From assembly GCA_963839955.1 (NCBI GenBank), contig CAWIXB010000001.1, positions 1 to 64,000 on the forward strand: a DNA stretch of 64,000 nucleotides. The letters run 5' to 3'. Source of the DNA: CAWIXB01 sp963839955. GTDB lineage: Bacteria > Actinomycetota > Actinomycetes > JACCUZ01. The notes under the pieces are model-generated. The model was not told the DNA's origin. It searched no databases and worked only from the letters and a program-made list of their open reading frames with translations. This document shows positions 25,424-33,811 of this stretch, piece after piece. The translations under genes and the position numbers were made by a program. Position 1 is the first letter of the stretch; the number at the start of each line of letters is the position of its first letter.

Positions 25424-26581
25424 TCAGCGCAGCTTCTGGAGGCGCTCCAGTGCCTCGTCGAGCACGGCGTCGCGCTTGCAGAAGGCGAAGCGGACGAGCG
25501 ACCGGCCGGCCTCCGGGTCGTCGTAGAACACCTGGTGGGGGATGGCGACCACACCGCACCGCTTCGGCAGGTCGCGGCAGAACGTGACGCCGTCGTCGTA
25601 GCCGAGCGGGCGGACGTCGGTCGTGACGAAGTAGGTGCCCGCCGGCTCGAACACGTCGAAGCCGACCTCGCGCAGCCCGGCGCACAGCCGGTCGCGCCGG
25701 GCCTGCAGGTCGGAGCGCAGGTCGGCGAAGAAGTCGTCGCCGAGGCGCAGGCCGGCCGCGATCGCGGGCTGGAAAGGGGCGCCGGAGACGAAGGTGAGGA
25801 ACTGCTTGGCGGTCAGCACGGCGCGCACCAGGGCCTCGGGCCCCACGGCCCAGCCGATCTTCCAACCGGTGAACGAGAAGGTCTTGCCGCCCGAGCTGAT
25901 CGTGATGGTGCGGTCGGCCATGCCGGGCAGGGTCGCGATCGGGATGTGCGGGACGCCGTAGGTCATGTGCTCGTAGACCTCGTCGGTGACGACCAGCAGG
26001 TCGCGCTCGATGGCGAGGTCGGCGACGGCCTGCAGCTCGCTCGCGGAGAGCACCGCACCCGTCGGGTTGTGCGGGGTGTTCAGCAGGATCAGCCGGGTGC
26101 GCTCGGTCACCGCGGCGCGCAGCCGCGGCACGTCGAGAGCGAAGTCGGGTGCGCGGAGCGTGACCGGCACCCGCCGGCCGCCCGCCATCGCGATGCACGC
26201 CGCGTAGGAGTCGTAGAACGGCTCCAGCGCCACGACCTCGTCGCCCGGGTCGACGAGCCCCAGCAACGCCGCGGCGACCGCCTCCGTGGCACCGGTGGTG
26301 ACGACGACCTCGGTTGCCGGGTCGACCTCGAGGCCGTAGAAGCGGTGCTGGTGCTCCGCGATGGCCGCGCGCAGGTCAGGAATGCCGAGGCCGGGCGGGT
26401 ACTGGTTGACGCCGCCGCGGATCGCGGCGATCGCCGCCTCGGCGACCTCGGACGGGCCGTCGGTGTCCGGAAATCCCTGACCGAGGTTGACCGACCCGGT
26501 GGCCAGAGCCAGGGCCGACATCTCCGCGAAGATCGTCGTACCCAGCCCGTGGAGGCGCGTGGCGAGCGGGTCTCTGGACAT
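25424..26581 (-). CDS. PLP-dependent class I/II aminotransferase, DapC/kynurenine aminotransferase-like
   Basis: 385 residues. It has the substrate-side start NLGQGFPDTDGP, the GGVNQYPPGLGIPDLRAAIA segment, NTPHNPTG, the cofactor DEVYEHMTYG and the PLP lysine in SSGGKTFSFTGWKIGWAVG, and it ends with the Arg that binds carboxylate in RFAFCK. This motif set groups with kynurenine and glutamine transaminases and with the mycobacterial enzyme called DapC (N-succinyldiaminopimelate aminotransferase). The true substrate cannot be fixed from sequence alone. It is convergent with the SDR gene and divergent from the molybdenum-hydroxylase operon. Confidence 0.82.
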   Translation of the reverse strand: MSRDPLATRLHGLGTTIFAEMSALALATGSVNLGQGFPDTDGPSEVAEAAIAAIRGGVNQYPPGLGIPDLRAAIAEHQHRFYGLEVDPATEVVVTTGATEAVAAALLGLVDPGDEVVALEPFYDSYAACIAMAGGRRVPVTLRAPDFALDVPRLRAAVTERTRLILLNTPHNPTGAVLSASELQAVADLAIERDLLVVTDEVYEHMTYGVPHIPIATLPGMADRTITISSGGKTFSFTGWKIGWAVGPEALVRAVLTAKQFLTFVSGAPFQPAIAAGLRLGDDFFADLRSDLQARRDRLCAGLREVGFDVFEPAGTYFVTTDVRPLGYDDGVTFCRDLPKRCGVVAIPHQVFYDDPEAGRSLVRFAFCKRDAVLDEALERLQKLR

Positions 26582-26703
26582 GTCAGCAGCGTCCCATGCG
26601 CGCCTTCGCCGCCGACCACAACCCTGCCCGCGCGAGACCCTTTCGCGCCTGCCCTCGGCGTGGTTGTCTACCCAACACAGTTGCCTCCGGGGAAGGAGTG
26701 GTG

Positions 26704-27168
26704 ATGGTCCACATCCAGGTCACCGTTGACGGGCAGCGCCGCGACGACGAGGTCGAGCCTCGCGTCCTGCTGGTGCACTACCTGCGGGACAGCGTCGGGA
26801 AGATCGGCACCGTCGTCGGGTGCGACACGAGCAACTGCGGGGCTTGCACGGTGCTGCTCGACGGCCAGAGCGTGAAGTCGTGCAGTGTCCTCGCGGCGCA
26901 GGCTGACGGTGCCGACATCACGACCATCGAAGGGCTCGCGGACGGCGAATGGCACCCCGTGCAGAAGGCTTTCAAGGAGTGCCACGCCCTCCAGTGCGGC
27001 TACTGCACCCCCGGCATGGTGCTGGCTACCGTCGACCTGCTCGGCGACAACCCGAACCCGACCGAGGACGAGATCCGCCACGGTCTCGAGGGCAACCTCT
27101 GTCGTTGCACCGGCTACCAGAACATCGTCAAGGCCGTGCAGATGGCAGCGACGGGCGGTGCGACATGA
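26704..27168 (+). CDS. coxS: Molybdenum hydroxylase small [2Fe-2S] subunit (CoxS-like)
   Basis: 154 residues. The plant-type [2Fe-2S] cluster is held by GCDTSNCGACTVLLDG and the later Cys of VKSC; the second cluster is held by QCGYCTPGM and LCRCTGYQNIV. It passes electrons from the Mo site to FAD in the S2M2L2 xanthine-oxidase-family complex. The start ATG has GGAAGGAG just upstream. The next gene starts inside its stop (ATGA). The first gene of a coxSLM-order operon. Confidence 0.9.
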   Translation: MVHIQVTVDGQRRDDEVEPRVLLVHYLRDSVGKIGTVVGCDTSNCGACTVLLDGQSVKSCSVLAAQADGADITTIEGLADGEWHPVQKAFKECHALQCGYCTPGMVLATVDLLGDNPNPTEDEIRHGLEGNLCRCTGYQNIVKAVQMAATGGAT

Positions 27169-29612
27169 CCGACACCGCAGAGCGGACGGAACAGCAGCAC
27201 TTCGTCGGCAAGCCCATGCTGCGCAAGGAGGACGGCCGGCTGCTGACCGGCCGCACCAACTGGACCGACAACCTGGTGCTCCCGGGCACCCTGCACATGG
27301 CCATCCTGCGCAGCCCGATGGCCCACGCACGGCTCACCAGGGTCGACGTCTCCGCGGCGCTCGAGCGCCCGGGTGTCGTCGCGGCCTTCTCCTCGGCCGA
27401 GCTGGGCGACAAGCTCGGCTCGATGCCCTGCGCGTGGCCGGCCACCACCGGCGAGATCAAGATCCCCGACCACCCGCCGCTGGCCAAGGGTGAGGTGCGG
27501 TTCGTGGGCGACGCCATCGCGGTGGTCGTCGCGGCCGACCGCTACGCCGCCGCGGACGCGCTGGAGGCCATCGAGGTGGACTACGAGCCCCTTCCGCCGG
27601 TGCTCGACATGCAGGCCGCCGTTGCCGACGGCGCTGACCTGGTGCACACCGACCTGGGCAGCAACGCGTCGTACACCTGGAAGCTGGCCGGCGGTGACTA
27701 CGAGCAGGCCAAGACCAAGGCCGACCGGGTGTTCACCCGCCAGTACGTCAATCAGCGGCTCATCCCGATGCCGATGGAGCCGCGGGCCGTGCTGGCCGCA
27801 CCGTCGGGAGACGACGGCGGGCTCACGCTCTGGTCCTCGACGCAGATCCCCCACGTCGTGCGGGTGCTGCTGTCGCTGACCGCGGGCATCCCCGAGCAGA
27901 AGCTGCGCATCGTCGCCCCGGACGTCGGCGGCGGCTTCGGGTCCAAGCTGCAGTTCTACCGCGAGGAGTGCATCGCATCGGTCGTCGCGCTGCAGCTCGG
28001 CCGGCCGGTGAAGTGGGTCGAGACGCGCAGTGAGAACGCGCAGGCCACCCACCACGGGCGCGACCACCTGACGGAGATCGAGGTCGCGATCAAGAACGAC
28101 GGCACCATCGTCGGCATGCGGGTGAACCTGCTCGCCAACATGGGCGCCTACCTGATGATCCTCGGGCCGGGCATCCCGACCCTGGGCGCCTGGATGTACC
28201 ACTCCATCTACAAGATGGAGGCCTACGACTTCACCTGTACCGGGGTGTTCACGACCACGACACCCGTCGACGCCTACCGCGGTGCAGGGCGGCCCGAGGC
28301 GACCTTCGCGGTCGAGCGGCTGATGGACGACCTGGCTGCCGACCTCGGCATCGAGCCGATGGAGCTACGACGCAAGAACTGGATCCATCACGACGAGTTC
28401 CCCTACGACACGATCTCCGGCATGACCTACGACAGCGGCAACTACGAGGCCGCCACGGACAAGGCGATGGCCATGTTCGGCTACGACGACCTGCGCGCCG
28501 AGCAGCGAAAGCGCCGCGAGTCCGGCGACCCGGTGCAGCTGGGCATCGGCATCTCCACGTTCACCGAGATGTGCGGCCTCGCGCCGTCGAGGGTGCTCGC
28601 TTCGCTCAAGTACGTCGCCGGCGGGTGGGAGCACGCGACCGTGCGGGTGCTCCCGACAGGCGCCGTCGAGGTGGTGACGGGCACCTCGCCCCATGGTCAG
28701 GGCCACGTGACCGCGTGGAGCCAGATCGCCGGAGATGCCCTGGGCGTCGACCCGGACGACATCACCGTGATCCACGGCGACACCGCGACCGCGCCGTACG
28801 GCATGGACACCTACGGTTCGCGGTCAGTGGTCCTCGGCGGCATCGCGGTGGCGCAGGCTGCCGAGCGCGTCGTGGAGAAGGCCCGCTCGGTCGCTGCGCA
28901 CATGCTCGAGGCCGACCAGGGTGACATCGAGTTCGCGGAAGGGGCGTTCCGGGTCAAGGGCTCGCCCGGGTCGAGCAAGACGATCCAGGAGGTGGCTTTC
29001 CAGGCCTTCACGTCGCACGACCTGCCCGGCGGGATCGAGCCGACGCTACAGGCGAACGCGACCGTGGACCCACAGACCTTCTCGTTCCCGCACGGCACGC
29101 ACCTGTGCGCGGTCGACGTCGACACCGAGACCGGCATGGCCAAGATCCGCAAGTACGTGTGCGTGGACGACGTCGGCAAGGTGATCAACCCGATGATCGT
29201 CGAGGGCCAGGTACACGGCGGGCTCGCGCAGGGCATCGCACAGGCGCTCTTCGAGGAGGCGGTCTACGACACCGAGGGCAACCTCGTCACCGGCACCCTC
29301 GTCGACTACCTGGTCCCGGCCGCGCCCGACCTGCCGTCGTTCGAGACAGCCCGCACCGAGACACCGTCGACGACCAACGCCCTCGGCGTGAAGGGAGTGG
29401 GTGAGACCGGCACCATCGCCTCCCCGCCCGCCGTGGTCAACGCGGTCGTCGACGCGGTGCGCCATCTCGGCGTCGACGACATCCGGATGGCCTGTACGCC
29501 GGAGCGCGTGTGGCGGGCCATTCATGGCGCCGACAAGGGCGGCGAACGTGCTGCCGCTGGAACGGTCGGCTACGCCGGTGCCGACGGCGCGTCCGAGGGA
29601 GGTGCGCGATGA
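27165..29612 (+). CDS. coxL: Molybdenum hydroxylase large subunit, form II CoxL-like
   Basis: 815 residues of the CoxL/xanthine dehydrogenase Mo-binding family. The active-site loop reads AYRGAGR (about residues 370-376), the mark of form II (BMS) CoxL. True form I CO dehydrogenase has AYxCSFR with the Cys that bridges Mo and Cu; that Cys is absent here, so high-affinity CO oxidation is doubtful and a different aldehyde or N-heterocycle substrate is possible. Other Mo-binding stretches are PDVGGGFGSKLQFYREE, TGTSPHGQGHVTAWSQIAGD and GVKGVGETGTIASPPAVVNA. Start overlaps coxS; stop overlaps coxM. Confidence 0.9.
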   Translation: MTDTAERTEQQHFVGKPMLRKEDGRLLTGRTNWTDNLVLPGTLHMAILRSPMAHARLTRVDVSAALERPGVVAAFSSAELGDKLGSMPCAWPATTGEIKIPDHPPLAKGEVRFVGDAIAVVVAADRYAAADALEAIEVDYEPLPPVLDMQAAVADGADLVHTDLGSNASYTWKLAGGDYEQAKTKADRVFTRQYVNQRLIPMPMEPRAVLAAPSGDDGGLTLWSSTQIPHVVRVLLSLTAGIPEQKLRIVAPDVGGGFGSKLQFYREECIASVVALQLGRPVKWVETRSENAQATHHGRDHLTEIEVAIKNDGTIVGMRVNLLANMGAYLMILGPGIPTLGAWMYHSIYKMEAYDFTCTGVFTTTTPVDAYRGAGRPEATFAVERLMDDLAADLGIEPMELRRKNWIHHDEFPYDTISGMTYDSGNYEAATDKAMAMFGYDDLRAEQRKRRESGDPVQLGIGISTFTEMCGLAPSRVLASLKYVAGGWEHATVRVLPTGAVEVVTGTSPHGQGHVTAWSQIAGDALGVDPDDITVIHGDTATAPYGMDTYGSRSVVLGGIAVAQAAERVVEKARSVAAHMLEADQGDIEFAEGAFRVKGSPGSSKTIQEVAFQAFTSHDLPGGIEPTLQANATVDPQTFSFPHGTHLCAVDVDTETGMAKIRKYVCVDDVGKVINPMIVEGQVHGGLAQGIAQALFEEAVYDTEGNLVTGTLVDYLVPAAPDLPSFETARTETPSTTNALGVKGVGETGTIASPPAVVNAVVDAVRHLGVDDIRMACTPERVWRAIHGADKGGERAAAGTVGYAGADGASEGGAR

Positions 29613-30457
29613 TCTCCGCGGCGTTCGACTACGTCCGGGCGGGCTCGGTCGACGAGGCCGTGGCGGCATTGGGCCAGCACGGCGACGACGCGAAGGTGAT
29701 GGCCGGCGGGCAGTCCCTGATCCCGTTGCTGCGACTGCGGATGTCCTACCCCGAGCTCGTCGTCGACGTCGGCCGGGTCGAGGAGATGCGCGGCGTCCGC
29801 GAGGACGGCGACCACATCGTGATCGGCGCGATGACGACCCATCACGACGTGATGCGCGACCCGCTCGTCCGTGAGCACTGCGGCCTGGTGGCGGAGGCCA
29901 CGGCGACCGTTGCCGACCCGGCAGTCCGGCACCGTGGCACGTTCGGTGGATCGCTCGCGCACGCCGATCCGGCGGGTGACCTGCCGGCCGTCGCGCTCGC
30001 GCTCGACGCCGAGCTCGTCGTGGCGGGCGCGGGTGGTCGCCGTACGGTCCCCGTCGCCGACTTCTTCGTCGACTACCTGGAGACGGCGATCGCGCCGGGT
30101 GAGGTGCTCGTCGAGGTGCGGCTGCCCAAGCTCGCGGGCTGGGGCTACCGCTACGAGAAGTTCCACCGGGTCGCGCAGTCCTGGGCGATCGTCGGCGTCG
30201 CCGCGGCGGTACGCCGGTCGAACGGCTCGATCGAGCAGGCGCGGGTCGGCCTCACCAACATGGGGTCGGTGCCCGTGCGGGCCACGTCGGTCGAGCAGGC
30301 TCTCCTCGGGGCGTCCCAGGACGCGATCGCAGAGGCCGCCGAGCACGCGCCCGACGGCACGAGTCCGCCCAACGACCTCAACGGGCAGGCGGACTACCGT
30401 GAGCACCTGGCGCGCGTGCTGACCCGACGGGCGGTGACGGCTGCAGCGGGTGGCTGA
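29609..30457 (+). CDS. coxM: Molybdenum hydroxylase medium FAD subunit (CoxM-like)
   Basis: 282 residues. The FAD contacts of the family are present: AGGQSLIPLLRLRM near residue 31 and TFGGSLAHADPAGDLPAVAL near residue 110, with VADPAVRHRGT before it. It accepts electrons from the iron-sulfur subunit and passes them onward. Overlapping ATGA with coxL shows tight coupling. A gap of 100 bases separates it from the CoxG-like gene. Confidence 0.9.
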   Translation: MISAAFDYVRAGSVDEAVAALGQHGDDAKVMAGGQSLIPLLRLRMSYPELVVDVGRVEEMRGVREDGDHIVIGAMTTHHDVMRDPLVREHCGLVAEATATVADPAVRHRGTFGGSLAHADPAGDLPAVALALDAELVVAGAGGRRTVPVADFFVDYLETAIAPGEVLVEVRLPKLAGWGYRYEKFHRVAQSWAIVGVAAAVRRSNGSIEQARVGLTNMGSVPVRATSVEQALLGASQDAIAEAAEHAPDGTSPPNDLNGQADYREHLARVLTRRAVTAAAGG

Positions 30458-30557
30458 CCGGTTGGCCAGTTGACCCCGCGGCCGGACGTTCTGGGAGCAT
30501 TGGGCCGGAGGTTGACCGACCTGTGCCGGACGTCGGGACGACGGTGAGGAGTGGCGC

Positions 30558-31289
30558 ATGCAGCTCGAGCACGAGTTCGTCGTACCAGTTCCGGTGGACC
30601 GGGCCTGGGAGGTGCTGCTCGACGTCGAGCGCATCGCACCGTGCATGCCCGGGGCGACCGTCGAGTCGTTCGACGGCGAGAACGTCTCGGGCAAGGTGAA
30701 GGTCAAGGTGGGCCCGATCCAGGTCACCTACGCCGGGCAGGCGCGATTCAAGGAGAAGGACGAGGCCGAGCGCCGCCTCGTGCTCGACGCCAACGGCAAG
30801 GAGGCGCGGGGGTCGGGCACCGCGTCCGCCACCATCACCGCCCGGATGGCCGACGAGGGCGGCCGCACGCGGGTCACCGTCCACACCGACCTGGCAATCA
30901 CCGGCCGGCCCGCGCAGTTCGGTCGCGGCGTCATGGTCGAGGTGGGCAACAAGCTGCTCGGCCGATTCGCCGACTGCCTCGCCGAGCAGATCGGCGGGCC
31001 GGCGCCGGCCGCGGCGGAGATCCCCGCACCTGCCGTCGATGCCGGCGCGCCGGCACCCGCGCCGACCGTCGACGCGCCTGCCGTGCCCATCATGCCGACG
31101 GCCGCGCCGCCAGGCGTGTCGGCTTCGGTGGCCGCGGTGCCGGCACCACTGCGCAGGAGTTCGGACGACGACGCGATCGACCTGCTCGACACCGCCGGCA
31201 TCCCCGTGCTCAAGCGCGTCGCACCGGCCGGGGTGGCGTTCGTGCTGTTCGTGCTCTTGGTGATCGTGCTCCGCCGGCGGCGCCGGTGA
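30558..31289 (+). CDS. coxG: CoxG-like SRPBCC protein with C-terminal membrane anchor
   Basis: 243 residues. Residues 1-145 are a CoxG/SRPBCC lipid-pocket domain (QLEHEFVVPVPVDRAWEVLL, CMPGATVESFDGENVSGKVK, FGRGVMVEVGNKLLGRFADC). A linker rich in Ala, Pro and Val follows, then one helix APAGVAFVLFVLLVIVLRR and a stop-transfer tail of seven Arg. In other Mo-hydroxylase systems CoxG recruits the enzyme to the membrane, and recent reports give it menaquinone binding; both roles fit here by inference. ATG with GAGGAG upstream. The last codons lie inside the first copy of a 27-bp tandem array. Confidence 0.85.
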   Translation: MQLEHEFVVPVPVDRAWEVLLDVERIAPCMPGATVESFDGENVSGKVKVKVGPIQVTYAGQARFKEKDEAERRLVLDANGKEARGSGTASATITARMADEGGRTRVTVHTDLAITGRPAQFGRGVMVEVGNKLLGRFADCLAEQIGGPAPAAAEIPAPAVDAGAPAPAPTVDAPAVPIMPTAAPPGVSASVAAVPAPLRRSSDDDAIDLLDTAGIPVLKRVAPAGVAFVLFVLLVIVLRRRRR

Positions 31290-31407
31290 TTGCATGACCG
31301 CCGGCGGCGCCGGTGATTGCATGACTGCCGGCGGCGCCGGTGATTGCATGACTGTCGGCGGCGCCGGTGATTGCGTGACTGCCGGTGGCGCCGGTAATTG
31401 CATGACG
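31273..31407 (+). repeat. 27-bp tandem repeat, five copies, starting in the CoxG-like gene's 3' end
   Basis: Copies begin at 31273, 31300, 31327, 31354 and 31381. The unit is GCCGGCGGCGCCGG followed by TGATTGCATGACT, with a few substitutions per copy. The first copy encodes the C-terminal arginines and supplies the stop codon of the CoxG-like gene, so the array arose by amplification of that gene end. Each copy contains a GCCGGCGGC/GCGCCGG near-palindrome that could act as repeated terminators. Confidence 0.9.
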
Positions 31408-31459
31408 CCCTGAGCGAACGGCGGCGACGCCGGCGCGCCTGACCTGCCAGGGTCGAGTG

Positions 31460-32497
31460 ATGCAACTGCTCGTCATCGGTGGTACGTCGTTCCTCGGTCG
31501 CGCCGTCGTCGCTAACGCTCTCGCCCGTGGCTACGACGTCACGACGTTCAACCGGGGCCGCTCCGGCGCGGACGCCGACGGCGTACGCGCGCTTCGCGGC
31601 GACCGCGCCGTCGACGCCGACCTGGACCAGCTCGACGGGTTGCGCTTCGACGGTGTGGTGGACACCTGCGGCTTCGTCCCGGCGGTGGTCGGCAAGGGCC
31701 TGCGCCGGCTGGCGGGGTCGGGGGCGCACTACGTGTTCGTGTCGAGTCTGTCGGCCAGCGCGCAATGGCCGGCGGCTCGCGCCCTCGATGCCGGGCCGGG
31801 GCACGACTGCCCGGCCGATGCCGGCCCGGACGACGGCGACTACGGCGTGCTCAAGGCGGGCTGCGAGCGGGCTGTCACGCAAGCGTTCGGAGCCCGGTCG
31901 CTCAACGTCCGCTCCGGCTTGCTGATCGGCCCGCACGAGAACGTCGGCCGACTGCCGTGGTGGCTCGGGCGGATCGCGCGCGGTGGAAAGGTGCTCGCTC
32001 CCGGCGATCCCGACGTCCCGATGCAGCTAGTCGATGCGCGCGATCTCGCCGCCTTCCTGCTGGGTGCGATCGAGACGGGCCTCGGTGGCACGCTCAACGC
32101 GACGGGCCCGGCCGGCAACGCCACGATGGGCAGCTGGCTCGGCGACTGCGTCGAGGCTGTCCGGTCGCGTCCGGTCGACGGCTCCGACCCGACCGACGCG
32201 CGTCTTACCTGGGTGGCCGACGCCGTGCTGCTGGCCGAGGGCGTGGAGCCCTGGACGGAGCTCCCGCTCTGGATGCCGCCCGGCCAGGACGCCGACTACG
32301 CGTGGCGCGCCGAGACGGCGGCAGCCGAGGCGGGCGGTCTGCGTGCTCGTCCGGTGCGCGAGACGGTCCGCGACACGTGGGACTGGCTGGCGTCGGGCGG
32401 CGCGCCAGGCCCGCGCCGCGCCAGCGGCCTGCCCGATCACGGCATCGACCCCGACAAGGAGAGCCGCATCCTCGAGGCCTGGCACGCCCAGGGCTAG
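31460..32497 (+). CDS. NAD-dependent epimerase/dehydratase-like extended SDR
   Basis: 345 residues. The N-terminus QLLVIGGTSFLGRAVVANAL is a Rossmann nucleotide site with GGTxFLG, as in isoflavone-reductase or mRNA-binding-type extended SDRs, followed by TFNRGRSG. The usual YxxxK reads YGVLKAGCERAV (Tyr and Lys kept). Later VRSGLLIGPHENVGRLPWWL and QLVDARDLAAFLL match the family. Substrate unknown. ATG 31460 is preferred over GTG 31457, because CAGGGT lies six bases before it and no Shine-Dalgarno sequence is visible, as for other leaderless genes here. Confidence 0.8.
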   Translation: MQLLVIGGTSFLGRAVVANALARGYDVTTFNRGRSGADADGVRALRGDRAVDADLDQLDGLRFDGVVDTCGFVPAVVGKGLRRLAGSGAHYVFVSSLSASAQWPAARALDAGPGHDCPADAGPDDGDYGVLKAGCERAVTQAFGARSLNVRSGLLIGPHENVGRLPWWLGRIARGGKVLAPGDPDVPMQLVDARDLAAFLLGAIETGLGGTLNATGPAGNATMGSWLGDCVEAVRSRPVDGSDPTDARLTWVADAVLLAEGVEPWTELPLWMPPGQDADYAWRAETAAAEAGGLRARPVRETVRDTWDWLASGGAPGPRRASGLPDHGIDPDKESRILEAWHAQG

Positions 32498-32508
32498 TGC
32501 TTCGGCGG

Positions 32509-33219
32509 TCAGAGCTGGTTGATCAGCTCGACGAGGTCGTCGGCCACGCCGTCGGGGTCCACGGCCGCCTCGAAGTGGCGGGCGTCCCGCGTCACGAGCG
32601 GCCACCCGCGGCTTCGCGCGGAACGCGCCGGCACGTCGTACGCCGGTGAGAGCTGGAGGTATCCGCACGGCGCGTCCGGCCAGTCGTCGGGGAACGGCAG
32701 CGGCTCGGTGAAGAACTCGCGCCCGCGGGGGCGCAGTGACGCGACGAGAGCTGCTCGCGTCGCGTCGTCGGGCACCAGGTCGCGCAGGCCGGCGTCGGTC
32801 CACGTCGGGAACCTCCCGCCGTCGTCGAGCAGCGCAGTCAGCTCGTCGGCGACCGCGCTGTCCTCGGTGCGCAGCAGGTCCAGCCGGGTCGCGGAACGGG
32901 GCCGCGGTAGTCCTGCGTCGACGAACAGGTAGCCGCGCACCGAACGCCGGGCCGCCCGCTGCGTGGCACCGAGCTGCGGCAGGAGGTAGCCGGCTCCCGA
33001 GTGCCCGGCCAGGAACAGCGGACCGGCCGGAGACGCAGCCGCGACCTGCTGGGCTGCGCCCGCTAGGTAGCGCGTCGCGAAGGGTGGCTCCTCGTCGTCG
33101 CGGACGTCGACGACGACCACGTCGTACCCTCGCGCGCGCAGTGTGTCCGGCAGCCCACCCCACGCCGCCGGTCCGGTCAGTGGGCTGTGCGCGAGGACGA
33201 TGGAGGGGACGGAGGGCAT
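32509..33219 (-). CDS. Alpha/beta hydrolase
   Basis: 236 residues. The beginning PSIVLAHSPLTGPAAWGGLP has the oxyanion-hole region, and the nucleophile elbow is LAGHSGAGYLLP (Ser of GHSGAG). A late His in TRDARHFEAAVDPDGVAD is the likely catalytic base. No signal peptide, so it acts in the cytoplasm; substrate unknown. It is divergent from pyrE with only 28 bases between the two starts, so the two promoters must overlap. It ends 11 bases from the convergent epimerase gene. Confidence 0.78.
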   Translation of the reverse strand: MPSVPSIVLAHSPLTGPAAWGGLPDTLRARGYDVVVVDVRDDEEPPFATRYLAGAAQQVAAASPAGPLFLAGHSGAGYLLPQLGATQRAARRSVRGYLFVDAGLPRPRSATRLDLLRTEDSAVADELTALLDDGGRFPTWTDAGLRDLVPDDATRAALVASLRPRGREFFTEPLPFPDDWPDAPCGYLQLSPAYDVPARSARSRGWPLVTRDARHFEAAVDPDGVADDLVELINQL

Positions 33220-33247
33220 CGCCTTACCCTGCCCTACGCTGCCGAGC

Positions 33248-33799
33248 ATGGCTGACACCGCGACCACCGATCGCAGCGCGCTGCTCGACCAGATCAAGGA
33301 CAAGGCCGTGGTGCACGGCCGCGTCGTGCTCTCGTCGGGCCGGGAGGCCGACCACTACGTCGACCTGCGCCGCGTGACGCTCGACGCGTCGGCGGCGCCT
33401 CTCGTCGGCCGGGCGATGCTGGCTCTCACGCACGACCTCGACTTCGACGCTGTCGGTGGCCTCACCCTCGGGGCCGACCCCGTCGCCACCGCGATGTTGC
33501 ACGCCGCCGCTGCGGAGGGACGCCGGCTCGACGCGTTCGTGGTGCGCAAGGAGGGCAAGGCACACGGGTTGCAGCGTCGTATCGAAGGTCCGGATGTCGC
33601 CGGGCGCCGGGTGCTCGCCGTGGAGGACACCTCGACGACGGGCGGCTCGGTGCTCACTGCCGTCGAGGCGCTGCGCGAGGCCGGCGCCGAGGTCGTGGCT
33701 GTCGCGGTCATCGTCGAGCGCGGTGCGCACGACGCCGTGGCCGCGGCCGGCTTGCCCTACCTCAGCGTCTTCACTCTCGCGGACGTCGGCATCGACTAG
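33248..33799 (+). CDS. pyrE: Orotate phosphoribosyltransferase
   Basis: 183 residues. It converts orotate and PRPP to OMP in pyrimidine synthesis. SGREADHYVDLRRVTLD and GGLTLGADPVATAM bind substrate, VRKEGKAHGLQRRIEG is the flexible catalytic loop, and VLAVEDTSTTGGSVLTAVEA is the PRPP-binding motif. It stands apart from other pyr genes here. TACGCT lies seven bases before ATG and no Shine-Dalgarno sequence is seen, which predicts a leaderless transcript. It converges on the DedA gene after a 12-base gap. Confidence 0.92.
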   Translation: MADTATTDRSALLDQIKDKAVVHGRVVLSSGREADHYVDLRRVTLDASAAPLVGRAMLALTHDLDFDAVGGLTLGADPVATAMLHAAAAEGRRLDAFVVRKEGKAHGLQRRIEGPDVAGRRVLAVEDTSTTGGSVLTAVEALREAGAEVVAVAVIVERGAHDAVAAAGLPYLSVFTLADVGID

Positions 33800-33811
33800 C
33801 GGTGCCGGCGG

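Noticed and set aside
27165..29612. True (form I) aerobic CO dehydrogenase
   Set aside because: The active-site loop is AYRGAGR, not AYxCSFR, and the gene order is S-L-M rather than M-S-L. Kept as a form II relative.
31273..31407. CRISPR array at the 27-bp repeats
   Set aside because: Units are directly adjacent with no unique spacers and no cas genes are nearby. The same applies to the 26-bp array at 60994-61159.
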